NCBI GenBank assembly: GCA_951813395.1
Contig: OX638356.1
Span: 2,087,340-2,151,339, forward strand
DNA: 64,000 nt
Source: Longimicrobiales bacterium
Lineage (GTDB): Bacteria; Gemmatimonadota; Gemmatimonadetes; Longimicrobiales; Gaopeijiaceae
Direction: 5' to 3'
Both the position numbers and the translations under genes were made by a program. Positions 27,024 to 36,054 of this stretch are shown here, one piece after another; positions within the stretch are counted from its first letter, which is position 1; each line of letters opens with the position of its first letter. Under the pieces are notes generated by a model that saw only the letters and a program-made list of their open reading frames with translations, did no database searches and had not been told where the DNA came from.

Positions 27024-30000
27024 TCAGGCTGAGCATGCGCCGGCCGGTGGCTGTCGCGATGGCATACATCGCGGTGGCCCTTCTCGGCGTGCGGGCGTGG
27101 CAGGACATCCCGATCGAGCTGATGCCCGACACGCAGCTGCCCCGGCTCACGGTCGTGGGCACGTGGCGCGGTGCCTCTCCGGAGACGGTGGAGGCGTTTC
27201 TGACGTCGCCGCTGGAAGCGGCAATCCAGCTGGTGGAAGGCGTCGAAAAGGTCGTCTCGCAATCGTCCGAGGGCGAGGCGCGGATCGACGTCGACTTCTC
27301 TCGCGACATCGATATGGACTTCGCGCGTCTCGATCTCTCCGAAAGGCTTGCGACGCTGGAAGAGAACGACCTCCCCCCCGGGGTCGACCGGGTCATCGTC
27401 TCTCCCTATATCCCCGACGAGTTCAGGGAGGCCCAGGGGCAGCCGCTGTTGCGCTACACCTTCACGGGTGCGCGGACGCTGGAATCGCTTCGGAAACACC
27501 TCGACGACGTCGTGATTCCCGAATTGAGCCGCGTCGAGGGGGTCGCGGTGGTCACCGCGCACGGAGGCCGCGAGCGGCTGATCGAGATCGAGCTGGACCG
27601 CGAACTCATGGCGGCGATGGGTGTGACCTCGTACGAGGTGGACCAGAGGCTGGCCAATCTCGATCTGGTGCGTGAAGCCGGCGCGGTCCGGTCCGGTGAC
27701 CGCCAGTGGACCGTGACCATCCGGAACCGGCCGGTGTCCGCCCAGGACATACGAACCGCAATTGTGAAGTCCGACGGCGGGCGTGTCATCCGGGTCTCCG
27801 ACGTCGCCATCGTGCGCGACACCTACGAGGACATCCGGAACCACTACCGCGTCAACTCGCGGCCGGCGGTGGAAATGCGCGTTACAAAGGAGATCGGCGC
27901 CAATTCCGTGCGGGTCGCCGACGAGGTGAAGGAGCGCCTGGCCGTCGTCGAACTTCGAAACCCGCCCAACACGCGCTTCATCCTGGACTGGGACGAGAGC
28001 AGACAGATCCGGCGACAGATGTCCGACCTGCGCAGCCGGGCGCTGATATCGATCATCGTGATCTTCGGCGTGCTCTTCCTGTTCCTGGGGTCGCTGCGCT
28101 CCGCGGTCGTGGTGTTCGCCACGATCGCGTTCTCGATCCTCATTTCGCTCAACCTGATCTATTTCGCTGGGTTCTCCCTGAACGTCCTGACGCTCATGGG
28201 GCTCGCGATGGCCTTCGGCCTCATCGTGGACAACTCCATCGTGGTGCTGGAGAACATCTACCGACGATGGCAATCCGGACGATCGCGGGACAGCGCCATC
28301 CTGGAGGGGGCTTCACATGTGGTGCTTCCCATCCTGGCGGCTACCGCAACGACGCTGATCGTCTTCGCTCCGTTCGTCTACCTGCAGGACGAGTTGCGGA
28401 TCTACTACCTGCCACTGGCCGTCGTGGTCGTGTTGAGCCTTCTGGCGTCGCTTCTGGTGGCGTTCAGCTTCATCCCGGGGCTCGTGGGGAGGATCCTGCC
28501 GCCGCGCGAGGAGGCTACGGCGTTTGTCACCACCGGCCGCTCGGCAGCGCGCCCGCCGCTGTATCTGCGCTTCTACAGGGGGCTCGTGGGGTATACGCTG
28601 CGCCGGCCGTGGGTCGTGGTCGCCGTCTGTCTGGCGATGCTCGGCGGGTCCGGATACCTGTTCGACCAGTACGTCAACAAGGGCCGGGTCTGGGGCGGAG
28701 GCTGGGGCCAGCAGACGTATATCGACATCTCCATCCGGCTCCCGCGGGGTTCCGACATCGAGCGCACCGACCAGCTGACCCGGTACTTCGAGGAGCGCCT
28801 GCGCCAGATGCCGGAAGTCGAGCGGTTCGTGACGAACGTGTATCCCGAGTCCAGCCGGACCACGGTCACGTTTCCCGATGCACTTGAGCTTACCGATGTG
28901 CCGGTACGTATCAAGGAGCAGCTCTTCGCCTTCTCGCTGGGGTTTTCCCGCGCCGAGGTGCGCGTGTACGGGTACGGACCTTCCTTCTACGGCGGCGGGG
29001 GTTCGCCGCCCAACTACACGATCCAGGTTCTCGGGTACAACTACGAGAAGGTGCGTGACATTGCCGAGGATCTCGGAGGACGGCTCGAGCGGTTCCCACG
29101 CATCCGCGACGTGAACACGAACGCTTCGTTCGGATTCCGCACGCGCGACCGGGCCTCGGAGTTCGCCGTGGACATTCGCCGCGACGTCGTCGCCCGCCAC
29201 GATCTGACGGTCGATTTCCTGGTCGGGCAGATCTCGGATGCCGTGCGCGGCCAGGTGAGCCAGGATCTGCTGAAGATCGGGGGCGACGAAGTCCGCTACG
29301 ACGTGAAGCTGGAGGGGAACCGGGAGGTCGATCTCGTCGAACTGCAACAGACGCTCGTTCTGACTCCGACCGGCAACCCGATCCGGCTGGGAGAGCTCGT
29401 GACCATCCGTCCCCGCGAGGTGCTGGCCACCATCCGGCGCGAAGACCAGCAGTACGAACGCAGCGTGGCGTACGAGTTCCGCGGGCCGTACAAGCTCGGC
29501 GACCTGTATCACAACAGCGTGATCGAGATGACCGAGGTGCCGCCCGGCTACACGGTCAAGAAAGCCGACCGCTGGCGCTGGTCGCTCGAGGAACAGTCAC
29601 AGATGGCACTGGTGCTCGCCGTTTCCATCCTTCTCATCTACATGGTGACGGCCGCGCTCTTCGAGTCGCTGCTGCAGCCCCTGTGCGTCCTCCTTACGGT
29701 GCCCATGGCCCTGATCGGGGTCTTTCTCCTGTTCTTCTACCTGGACGCGCACTTCACTCGCGAAGCGTACATCGGCGTCATCATGATGGGAGGAATCGTG
29801 GTCAACAACGCGATTCTCCTTGTCGACCACATCAACCGCGTGCGGCGGGAGACGCCGCTTGCGCTGGACGCGGCCATCCTGAAGGGCACCCTGGAGCGCG
29901 TCAGACCGATCCTCATGACCACCACGACCACGATGCTCGGACTGACGCCCCTCGTCATCTTCAGCGAGACGGCGAACTCGAACATCTGGAACGCGCTGGC

Positions 30001-30163
30001 CTATGCCCTCATAGGCGGACTGGCGTCGTCGACCTTCCTGGTCCTGACCGCCACGCCGGCGTTATACCTGCTCTTCGAGCGCCGGACAGCGGCCCGGACG
30101 GCGGGTCCGGCAGCGGCGGCGGGTACAGCGCCAGCGCCGGCCACGGGAGCGGGCGCCGGCTGA
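27020..30163 (+). CDS. RND efflux permease 2 (HAE1-like)
   Basis: A 1047-residue second RND permease, different in sequence from its neighbour. The start GTG overlaps the upstream stop (GTGA) and gives VIRLSMRRPVAVAMAYIAVA. TM4 carries AFGLIVDNSIVVLENIYRR. The second porter half begins near YVNKGRVWGGGWGQQTYIDI, and TM10-11 have GVIMMGGIVVNNAILLVDHI. Two dissimilar permeases with one adaptor and one TolC is the arrangement of MdtABC, where the permeases form a mixed trimer; that is inference here. An Ala/Gly-rich tail ends the protein. Confidence 0.95.
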   Translation: MIRLSMRRPVAVAMAYIAVALLGVRAWQDIPIELMPDTQLPRLTVVGTWRGASPETVEAFLTSPLEAAIQLVEGVEKVVSQSSEGEARIDVDFSRDIDMDFARLDLSERLATLEENDLPPGVDRVIVSPYIPDEFREAQGQPLLRYTFTGARTLESLRKHLDDVVIPELSRVEGVAVVTAHGGRERLIEIELDRELMAAMGVTSYEVDQRLANLDLVREAGAVRSGDRQWTVTIRNRPVSAQDIRTAIVKSDGGRVIRVSDVAIVRDTYEDIRNHYRVNSRPAVEMRVTKEIGANSVRVADEVKERLAVVELRNPPNTRFILDWDESRQIRRQMSDLRSRALISIIVIFGVLFLFLGSLRSAVVVFATIAFSILISLNLIYFAGFSLNVLTLMGLAMAFGLIVDNSIVVLENIYRRWQSGRSRDSAILEGASHVVLPILAATATTLIVFAPFVYLQDELRIYYLPLAVVVVLSLLASLLVAFSFIPGLVGRILPPREEATAFVTTGRSAARPPLYLRFYRGLVGYTLRRPWVVVAVCLAMLGGSGYLFDQYVNKGRVWGGGWGQQTYIDISIRLPRGSDIERTDQLTRYFEERLRQMPEVERFVTNVYPESSRTTVTFPDALELTDVPVRIKEQLFAFSLGFSRAEVRVYGYGPSFYGGGGSPPNYTIQVLGYNYEKVRDIAEDLGGRLERFPRIRDVNTNASFGFRTRDRASEFAVDIRRDVVARHDLTVDFLVGQISDAVRGQVSQDLLKIGGDEVRYDVKLEGNREVDLVELQQTLVLTPTGNPIRLGELVTIRPREVLATIRREDQQYERSVAYEFRGPYKLGDLYHNSVIEMTEVPPGYTVKKADRWRWSLEEQSQMALVLAVSILLIYMVTAALFESLLQPLCVLLTVPMALIGVFLLFFYLDAHFTREAYIGVIMMGGIVVNNAILLVDHINRVRRETPLALDAAILKGTLERVRPILMTTTTTMLGLTPLVIFSETANSNIWNALAYALIGGLASSTFLVLTATPALYLLFERRTAARTAGPAAAAGTAPAPATGAGAG

Positions 30164-30170
30164 CTTCGCC

Positions 30171-31625
30171 ATGAGACTTCGCTTCGCCCCATCGCCAACG
30201 GGGTACCTTCACGTGGGGGGAGCCCGTACGGCGCTCTTCAACTGGTTGCTGGCGCGCCGGAGCGGAGGTGCATTCCTGCTGCGGATCGAGGACACCGACC
30301 GGGACCGGAGCCGGCCCGAACACGTGGAAGCCATCCTCAGCGGTCTCCGATGGCTCGGCATCGACTGGGACGAGGAGCCTGTCTTCCAGGCTGACGGGCT
30401 CGAGCGGCACCGTGCCGACGCATTGCTCCTGCTGGAGCGGGGAAGGGCCTATCGGGACTTCACTCCGCAGGAGGAGTTCGAGCGCGCACGGGACGCAGCC
30501 GTAGCTGCCGGAACCGGTGCCGTGACGAGGCTTTCCCGGGAACTGGCCTCTCGGGTGCAGCCGGCCGACGCGGAGATGCGGGCCGCGGCCGGCGAGCCCT
30601 TCGCGGTGCGGTTTCGGGTTCCGGGGGGAAGCACCTCGTGGCGGGACATGGTGCATGGCGACATGCGCTTCGACAATGGGGAGATCGAGGATTTCGTCAT
30701 CCTCAGGGGCGACGGCACGCCCACCTACAATCACGCGGTCGTCTCGGACGACGCCCAAATGGGAATCAGCCACGTAATCCGCGGCGACGATCACATCTCC
30801 AACACGCCGAAACAGATCCTGCTGTATGAAGCGCTGGGGAAGAAGGTCCCCGCCTTCGGACATCTCCCCATGATCCTGGGTCCGGACGGCAAGAGGCTTT
30901 CCAAGCGGCACGGCGCGCAGGCGGTGAACAGCTACGAGGAGGAGGGGGTGCTTCCCGAAGCGATGGTCAACTTCCTCGCGCTGCTGGGCTGGTCGCCCGG
31001 CACCGACGAGGAACTGCTGTCCAGGGACGAACTGGTCGCGCGGTTCACCATGGAGCGGGTCCTCAAGAAGGGCTCGGTCTTCGATTCCGCCAAGCTCTAT
31101 TGGATGAACGGCAAATACATGGCGCGGCTGGACACCCGGGAACTTGCAGCGCGGCTGCAACACACCCTGGCTTCGCGGAACGCTTCCGCCGAAGAGCCGC
31201 ACGAGCTCTCCGACGATGCCTTCCAGCGGATGACCGCGGCGCTGGCTCCCAGGAGCCGCTCCCTGTCCGAAATGGCGACGCTGGCTGCCCCTTATGTGGG
31301 CCCCGTCACGAGCTACGACGCCAAGGCGGCGCGCAGGGCCTGGTACAGGGACCCGGGGGGTGCGTCCGAGATCCTGGCGAGGGTGCGGACGGAAATCGCC
31401 ACGGTGGGGTGGGAGGCGGAGACGGTTGAGCAGTCGCTTCGCGGCCTCGCCGGAGACCTCGGTGTGGGCGCCGGCAAGGTCTTCCAGCCGCTGCGCCTTG
31501 CCCTGACTGGACTTCCGGCCTCGCCCGGCATCTTCGACGTCCTTCTGATCCTGGGCCGGGAGCGGTCTCTCAGGCGAATCGGGCGCGCGATCGACACGAT
31601 CGCTTCACACGCCGGGCAGCGCTAG
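30171..31625 (+). CDS. gltX: glutamyl-tRNA synthetase
   Basis: A 484-residue class I synthetase. The HIGH-type motif is RFAPSPTGYLHVGGARTALFN, and the KMSKS-type motif is GKRLSKRHGAQAV near base 30890. FLLRIEDTDRDRS and the YNHAVVSDDAQMGISHVIRGDDH segment match GluRS. The C-terminal helical anticodon-binding domain is complete. It starts 7 bases after the efflux permease. Whether it is discriminating or also charges tRNA-Gln cannot be decided without gatB or glnS context. Confidence 0.97.
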   Translation: MRLRFAPSPTGYLHVGGARTALFNWLLARRSGGAFLLRIEDTDRDRSRPEHVEAILSGLRWLGIDWDEEPVFQADGLERHRADALLLLERGRAYRDFTPQEEFERARDAAVAAGTGAVTRLSRELASRVQPADAEMRAAAGEPFAVRFRVPGGSTSWRDMVHGDMRFDNGEIEDFVILRGDGTPTYNHAVVSDDAQMGISHVIRGDDHISNTPKQILLYEALGKKVPAFGHLPMILGPDGKRLSKRHGAQAVNSYEEEGVLPEAMVNFLALLGWSPGTDEELLSRDELVARFTMERVLKKGSVFDSAKLYWMNGKYMARLDTRELAARLQHTLASRNASAEEPHELSDDAFQRMTAALAPRSRSLSEMATLAAPYVGPVTSYDAKAARRAWYRDPGGASEILARVRTEIATVGWEAETVEQSLRGLAGDLGVGAGKVFQPLRLALTGLPASPGIFDVLLILGRERSLRRIGRAIDTIASHAGQR

Positions 31626-31653
31626 GAAGGCCCACGTTTCAGCCGCCTGCGGG

Positions 31654-31682
31654 TTGCGAACAGGGCGGCGTGCGCCTAACAT
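31654..31682 (+). promoter_or_regulatory. candidate sigma70-type promoter for the lexA-like gene
   Basis: TTGCGA (31654-31659), a 17-base spacer and TAACAT (31677-31682) lie 42 bases before the first ATG. Both hexamers differ from consensus at two positions. No E. coli (CTGT-N8-ACAG) or Bacillus-type (GAAC-N4-GTTC) LexA operator is seen in the 99-base gap. Confidence 0.4.
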
Positions 31683-31724
31683 TGCGTCCTTCCCGATCAG
31701 CCCTCCCCTCTCACCCGGAAGCGC

Positions 31725-32432
31725 ATGCCACCCGGACAGAAATCCGCCATGTCGTCAGGTCACATATCCGGTGCCGCGGCTGCGCCGGCCCTGAGTGAGA
31801 TCGAGCGGGGCATCCTCGACTTCATCGTTTTCTTCCTTCGGAGCAATACCTACCAGCCATCGATCCGGGAGATCGGAAGTCAGTTCGGAATCAAGAGCAC
31901 CAAGACGGTGTCCGAACATCTCCAGGCATTGGCTGACAAAGGGTTTATCGAGCGGGATCCTTCCCGTTCGAGGGGCGTGCGGATTCTGGGAATCGACCTC
32001 AACGCCGAATCCGTTTCACTGCCGTGCTTCGAGGATCTGCGCGACGCCATGCCGGGTGGGGGCTACCGAAGGGCGGAGGCCCATATCACGCTCGACCGGC
32101 AGCTGGCTGGAGGAAAGGGGGCCTTCATGGTGCGGGCGCCCGGAGATGTGCTGCCCAACGGGTCGGTCACGGAAGGGGACCTGCTCGTGGTCGCTCCCGC
32201 GTTGGCGGAGGAGTTGAGCGACGGTGAAGTGATCGTGGCGCGCGTGAGCGGGATCCCGGACTACTTCCGGGTCCAGCGAAGCAGGTCGCAGATCCTTCTT
32301 CACCCACTGGGGCGGGACGGCGCGCCCGCAAGCATGGACGAGCCCGCCTCGCTGGTGCTGGTCGGCCGGGTAACCGGCCTCTACCGCCGGGTCGGCCCCG
32401 CTTCGTTCGCAAAGCACGTCATCGCGCACTGA
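31725..32432 (+). CDS. LexA-like repressor lacking the autocleavage dyad
   Basis: A 235-residue protein with the LexA layout. The winged helix is at about residues 24-90, with recognition region QPSIREIGSQFGIKSTKTVSEHL. The C-terminal half follows the S24/LexA fold (GDLLVVAPALAEELSDGEVIVARVSG). LexA self-cleaves with a Ser in G-x-S-M and a Lys in TVKRL. Here the Ser position is Val142 (PGDVLPNG), the Lys position is Arg182 (YFRVQR), and no Ala-Gly scissile site in the usual VAAG context is visible. The protein should bind DNA but is not expected to autocleave. ATG 31749 is an alternative start. It lies between gltX and tadA. Confidence 0.85.
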   Translation: MPPGQKSAMSSGHISGAAAAPALSEIERGILDFIVFFLRSNTYQPSIREIGSQFGIKSTKTVSEHLQALADKGFIERDPSRSRGVRILGIDLNAESVSLPCFEDLRDAMPGGGYRRAEAHITLDRQLAGGKGAFMVRAPGDVLPNGSVTEGDLLVVAPALAEELSDGEVIVARVSGIPDYFRVQRSRSQILLHPLGRDGAPASMDEPASLVLVGRVTGLYRRVGPASFAKHVIAH

Positions 32433-32479
32433 GCAGCGTCCCCGGCACCCCACGCGGCCCGGATCTCGACCGTGCCTGG

Positions 32480-32911
32480 ATGGCTCGGGCACTGGAGCTT
32501 GCACGGGCCGGAGCGCTTCGCGGAGAGGTCCCGGTCGGCGCGCTGGTCACCCGCGGTCGCGAAATTGTCGCGGAGTCCCACAATCGGACCGTCGAGAACT
32601 GCGATCCGACTGCCCACGCCGAGACGCTGGCCATTCGGGACGCGGCTCGTCGTCTCGGAGACTGGCGCCTGGAGGGCTGCACCCTGTACACCACCCTGGA
32701 GCCATGCGCCCACTGCGCCGGCGCCGCGGTTCTGGCCCGGGTATCGCGGCTCGTGTTCGGCGCGGCGGACCCCAAGGCCGGCATGGCCGGGAGCCTGGAG
32801 AATCTCGTGCAGGATCCCCGGCTCAACCATCGCGTGGAGCTCGTCGGAGGCGTGCTCGCCGAGGAGTCCGGCGAACTGCTGCGCGGCTTCTTTCGGGCGC
32901 GCCGGAGCTGA
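32480..32911 (+). CDS. tadA: tRNA-specific adenosine deaminase
   Basis: A 143-residue cytidine-deaminase-fold enzyme that makes inosine at the wobble position of tRNA-Arg(ACG). The zinc site is complete: HAE at residues 46-48 (PTAHAETL) and PCAHC at 75-79 (LEPCAHCAG). GEVPVGALV near the N-terminus is typical. The upstream frame reads PDLDRAW before the ATG, which also fits the family, so the true start may be slightly upstream at a rare codon. It starts 47 bases after the LexA-like gene. Confidence 0.92.
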   Translation: MARALELARAGALRGEVPVGALVTRGREIVAESHNRTVENCDPTAHAETLAIRDAARRLGDWRLEGCTLYTTLEPCAHCAGAAVLARVSRLVFGAADPKAGMAGSLENLVQDPRLNHRVELVGGVLAEESGELLRGFFRARRS

Positions 32912-32945
32912 GCGCGGGACACCGAGGGGCCGGGGCTGCAGTGCC

Positions 32946-32974
32946 GACGAGCACTCCCGCTGTGCTCGTCTCTT
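32946..32974 (+). terminator. candidate intrinsic terminator after tadA
   Basis: GACGAGCAC (32946-32954) and GTGCTCGTC (32962-32970) form a perfect 9-bp stem with a 7-base loop, followed by TCTT. The T-run is short. Confidence 0.45.
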
Positions 32975-33002
32975 GCGGAATCTCTCTTGATCGCGATTAT
33001 AT
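32973..33002 (+). promoter_or_regulatory. candidate promoter for the TetR gene
   Basis: TTGCGG (32973-32978) and TTATAT (32997-33002) with an 18-base spacer, in the only AT-rich patch of the tadA-TetR gap. It would leave a leader of nearly 200 bases before the chosen TetR start, so either the leader is long or the protein starts earlier. Confidence 0.3.
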
Positions 33003-33202
33003 CATGCCCAACGGCAAGCGAATGGCCGTATGATCGCATGAATAGGGCGCAGATGATCCGTCCGTCGCGCGTTGTTCCAGCGAGGAGACACCGGGATGCA
33101 AGCGAGAGGACTGGCGCGTGGCTGGCGGGCCGGCGAGACAGCGGCCATCGACGTGGGGCCGTACTTCAAGCCAACGGACCGAGAGCACGGCAGCGAGTTC
33201 AG

Positions 33203-33832
33203 GTGAAGAACCCCCCTCGCGTCAGCGGGCATCAACGCCTGATCGAAGCCACCCTGAGGTCCATAGCGGAACACGGTCACCGGCGAACTACGGTGCGCAC
33301 AATCGCCGAGATCGCCGGAGTGACCCCGGGTCTGGTGACGCACTACTTCGACGGCAAGGACGAGTTGCTGTTCGAGGCGTACCGTCACTTCAAGGATCGC
33401 GCGCTGGCGGTGCACCTGTCGGAGGCTGACAGGGCGGAACCGGATCCGGTCGGGCGGCTCGAGGCCTTTGTCCGCTCCGTCCTGTTCTTCAACGGCGCCA
33501 GGGCGGAGCAGATGAGGATCTGGGCCGGCTTCGTGGACCTCGTGATCACGGATTCGAATGCGGCGGCCGTGCAGACGGCGACCCACGATCGGTTCATCCG
33601 CGAGATCAGCAACTGTGTCATCCGGATCCATCGCCTTCGAGGCGAATCGCTGTCGGCGGATGCGGCGAGCAGGGTAGCGCTGGGCATCAATTCGGTGATC
33701 GACGGAATCTGGTTGGAGCGCAGCCTGAATCCATCGAGGATGACGCCTGAAGAGGCGCTGGACACCGCCCTGGACATGATCGGCGCCAGACTCGGCGTGT
33801 CGTTCCGGGCATGTCTCGCGACAACCGCTTGA
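33203..33832 (+). CDS. TetR/AcrR-family transcriptional regulator (BetI-like)
   Basis: A 209-residue regulator. The HTH is HRRTTVRTIAEIAGVTPGLV with THYFDGKDELLFEAY, which resembles BetI. The C-terminal ligand and dimer domain includes RAEQMRIWAGFVDLV and GINSVIDGIWLER, also BetI-like. GTG 33203 is chosen because homology starts there. The frame stays open upstream to 32987, and ATG 33038 is another possibility. No betaine or choline genes are near, and the gene is convergent with the NhaC-type antiporter, so the target is unknown. Confidence 0.87.
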   Translation: MKNPPRVSGHQRLIEATLRSIAEHGHRRTTVRTIAEIAGVTPGLVTHYFDGKDELLFEAYRHFKDRALAVHLSEADRAEPDPVGRLEAFVRSVLFFNGARAEQMRIWAGFVDLVITDSNAAAVQTATHDRFIREISNCVIRIHRLRGESLSADAASRVALGINSVIDGIWLERSLNPSRMTPEEALDTALDMIGARLGVSFRACLATTA

Positions 33833-33836
33833 CGCC

Positions 33837-33861
33837 GCGGCCCGGCCGGTGCCCCGGCCGC
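33837..33861. terminator. GC-rich inverted repeat between convergent genes
   Basis: GCGGCC at 33837 pairs with GGCCGC ending at 33861, with a bulge and further C-G pairing inside. It lies in the 33-base gap between the TetR gene and the antiporter stop codon and could end transcription from both sides. No T-run. Confidence 0.3.
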
Positions 33862-33865
33862 TAGG

Positions 33866-35893
33866 TCAGGCCGCGTCCTCTACAGCAGCACCGCGGTCAA
33901 TCTCCGGAACCGGCGTGCCGAACACACGCAGGAAGACCGCCAGCACGGCCACGCCGACAGGCAGGGCGATCCAGGTGGGCAGCCCCAGAGCGGTTCCCAC
34001 GCTTCCCAGCGCCAGGCCGACCGCGCCTACGAGCAGAGCGTACGGCAACTGGGTGCGGACATGGTCGACGTGGTCGCACGCGGCCGCGGTCGAGGACAGT
34101 ACGGTGGTGTCGGAGATGGGTGAGCAGTGGTCGCCCCAGATCGCGCCCGCCAGCACCGAACTCGTGGTCCCGAGGAGGATGCCGTAGACGGTGCCGTCGG
34201 CGAAGCCGGTGCCGCCGGCGAGCGATACCGTCAACGGGATCACCAGCGGAATCAGGATCGCCATTGTGGTCCACGATGTCCCGGTCGCGAAGGCCATCGC
34301 GCCGGAGGTCACGAACACGAGCGCCGGGAGGAGGTACAGGGGCAGGTTGCCGCCCAGAAGCTGCGACAGATAACCCGCCGTGCCGATGTCCTGCGTCACC
34401 GCGCCGAGCGACCAGGCCAGGGTCAGGATCACCATTGCGGTGATCATCGCCTTCACACCGCCCGCCCACGCGTCGATGCACTCGTGCACCGTCAGAATCC
34501 GCTGCCCCAGCGTAAGCGCGGCTGCGACCAGGCATCCCGCGAGCGAACCCCAGAGGAGCGTGTTGAACGGGTCGGCCGCCCCGAAGGTGTCCATCAGCGA
34601 CGCACCCTCTCCCGCCGCCGCGCGTCCGGAGACGTACAGGCCGCCCAGGACCACGGCCACGACGGTGAGCACGGGGATGCCCGCATTCCACCAGCGCCTG
34701 GGCGACCCTTCCTTCGCGTCCACGAAGCTCTTCGAGGTGTCGGTGGCCAACATCGCCCCGTCCCGATAGAGTCCCCGGCCCGCCGCCGCCCTTGCCTCCG
34801 CCCTGGCCATCGAGCCGAAATCGCGGTTCATGAACGAGGTCAGGAGTACGAAGGCGAACGCGAGGATGGGGTAGAAGAGATAGGGAATCGTCTGAATGAA
34901 GACCGCGTAGGGACTGAGATTCGCGAGAAAGGCCGCGTCGGCCCCGGTCGTGGTGGTGGCCGCGGACGTCAGGCCACCTCCGATCAGCGAGACCTCGTAG
35001 CCGACCCAGGTGGAAACGGGGACCAGCGCGGCAATCGGGGCAGCCGTCGAATCCACGAGGTAGGCGAGCTTCTCGCGCGACACCTTGAGCCGGTCGGTGA
35101 TGGGGCGCATGGTGTTGCCGACGACGAGCGTGTTGGCGTAGTCGTCGAAGAAGATCGCCAGCCCGGCGAGGGCCGTGGCCACCTTGCCCCGGCGCCGGTT
35201 GCGCGCCAGCGGCGCCACCGCGCGCACCACGCCCCGCGTCCCGCCGTTGCGGCTGACAATGCCGACCATCCCGCCCAGCATGAGACTGAAGACGACGATC
35301 TGGGTGTGGCCGCCGTCCGTGTCGCCGAGCGCCGGCACGACGTACTGGTCGACAAGGCGCCAGGTTGCCTGGACCGGATTGTAGCCGGCTACCGCGAGTG
35401 CTCCCAGCCAGACCCCGGCAAGGAGCGCGGTGATCACCTCCTTGAAGATCAGGGCCAATGCGATCGCGACCAGTGGAGGCAGAATCGAAAACCATCCCGG
35501 AGCGAAGGGCCTGTCGACGGCGTGCGTCGTGTCGCCCACGCGCACGTCCAGTGGCAGCTCGCCACGGGCACGCACGACAATATTCCTGAATTCGCGAACT
35601 TCGCGCGCGCCGACGGTCCCGGACGCGATGAGCGTCCCCTGGGCGCTGCGCACCTCGACCATCGAGGACAGCTCTTCCCCGCCGTGCACCGTGAGCGTGA
35701 AGGGCACCGAGCCGAGCACGACCCTGGGACCCTCGACGACTTCCTGCGCGCTCGCACCAATGGGCGTCGCCAGGAGGAGGAGACTCACGACGCGCCAGGC
35801 GGTCCGGGCCGGACGGGGCCTCGCCGAAGAGTGCCACCGGGATCGGCCCGCCGCGCGAGGCGGAGAGTGGGGACGGTTGATTCGAAGGGACAT
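33866..35893 (-). CDS. NhaC-family Na+/H+ antiporter with periplasmic N-terminal domain
   Basis: A 675-residue transporter. ATG 35893 gives a signal sequence (TAWRVVSLLLLATPIGASAQ). About 110 residues of beta-rich sequence follow (VVEGPRVVLGSVPFTLTVHG; EFRNIVVRARGELPLDVRVG) before the first transmembrane segment SILPPLVAIALALIFKEVIT. The transporter part has the NhaC hallmarks IFFDDYANTLVVGNTMRPITD, STAAPIAALVPVSTWVGYE and GAIWGDHCSPISDTTVLSS. NhaC proteins exchange Na+ for H+ across the inner membrane. The cleavable signal plus extracytoplasmic domain is not in classic NhaC. It is divergent from pyrR. Confidence 0.9.
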   Translation of the reverse strand: MSLRINRPHSPPRAAGRSRWHSSARPRPARTAWRVVSLLLLATPIGASAQEVVEGPRVVLGSVPFTLTVHGGEELSSMVEVRSAQGTLIASGTVGAREVREFRNIVVRARGELPLDVRVGDTTHAVDRPFAPGWFSILPPLVAIALALIFKEVITALLAGVWLGALAVAGYNPVQATWRLVDQYVVPALGDTDGGHTQIVVFSLMLGGMVGIVSRNGGTRGVVRAVAPLARNRRRGKVATALAGLAIFFDDYANTLVVGNTMRPITDRLKVSREKLAYLVDSTAAPIAALVPVSTWVGYEVSLIGGGLTSAATTTTGADAAFLANLSPYAVFIQTIPYLFYPILAFAFVLLTSFMNRDFGSMARAEARAAAGRGLYRDGAMLATDTSKSFVDAKEGSPRRWWNAGIPVLTVVAVVLGGLYVSGRAAAGEGASLMDTFGAADPFNTLLWGSLAGCLVAAALTLGQRILTVHECIDAWAGGVKAMITAMVILTLAWSLGAVTQDIGTAGYLSQLLGGNLPLYLLPALVFVTSGAMAFATGTSWTTMAILIPLVIPLTVSLAGGTGFADGTVYGILLGTTSSVLAGAIWGDHCSPISDTTVLSSTAAACDHVDHVRTQLPYALLVGAVGLALGSVGTALGLPTWIALPVGVAVLAVFLRVFGTPVPEIDRGAAVEDAA

Positions 35894-36054
35894 GAGGGCT
35901 CCGCGTGAGCGGTTGAAACGTGCAGGGCCGAGAGTCGCCGGACCAGCCAACCCCACCATGATGTTGGCCGACGGCTTCCGGTGCAATTACCTTTGGGCCG
36001 GAACGCTGCCCGCCACGCCGATCGCGGCCCTTCGGAGGAGTGCGAAACCGAAAG

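Noticed and set aside
21073-30163. Heavy-metal (CzcA/CusA-type) efflux system
   Set aside because: TM4 of both permeases reads VDNSI, closer to HAE-type pumps than to the heavy-metal VDAAI pattern, and there are no His-rich or Met-rich metal sites.
35894-36054. PyrR-dependent RNA attenuator before pyrR
   Set aside because: No PyrR-binding loop consensus or terminator/antiterminator pair is visible in the leader.
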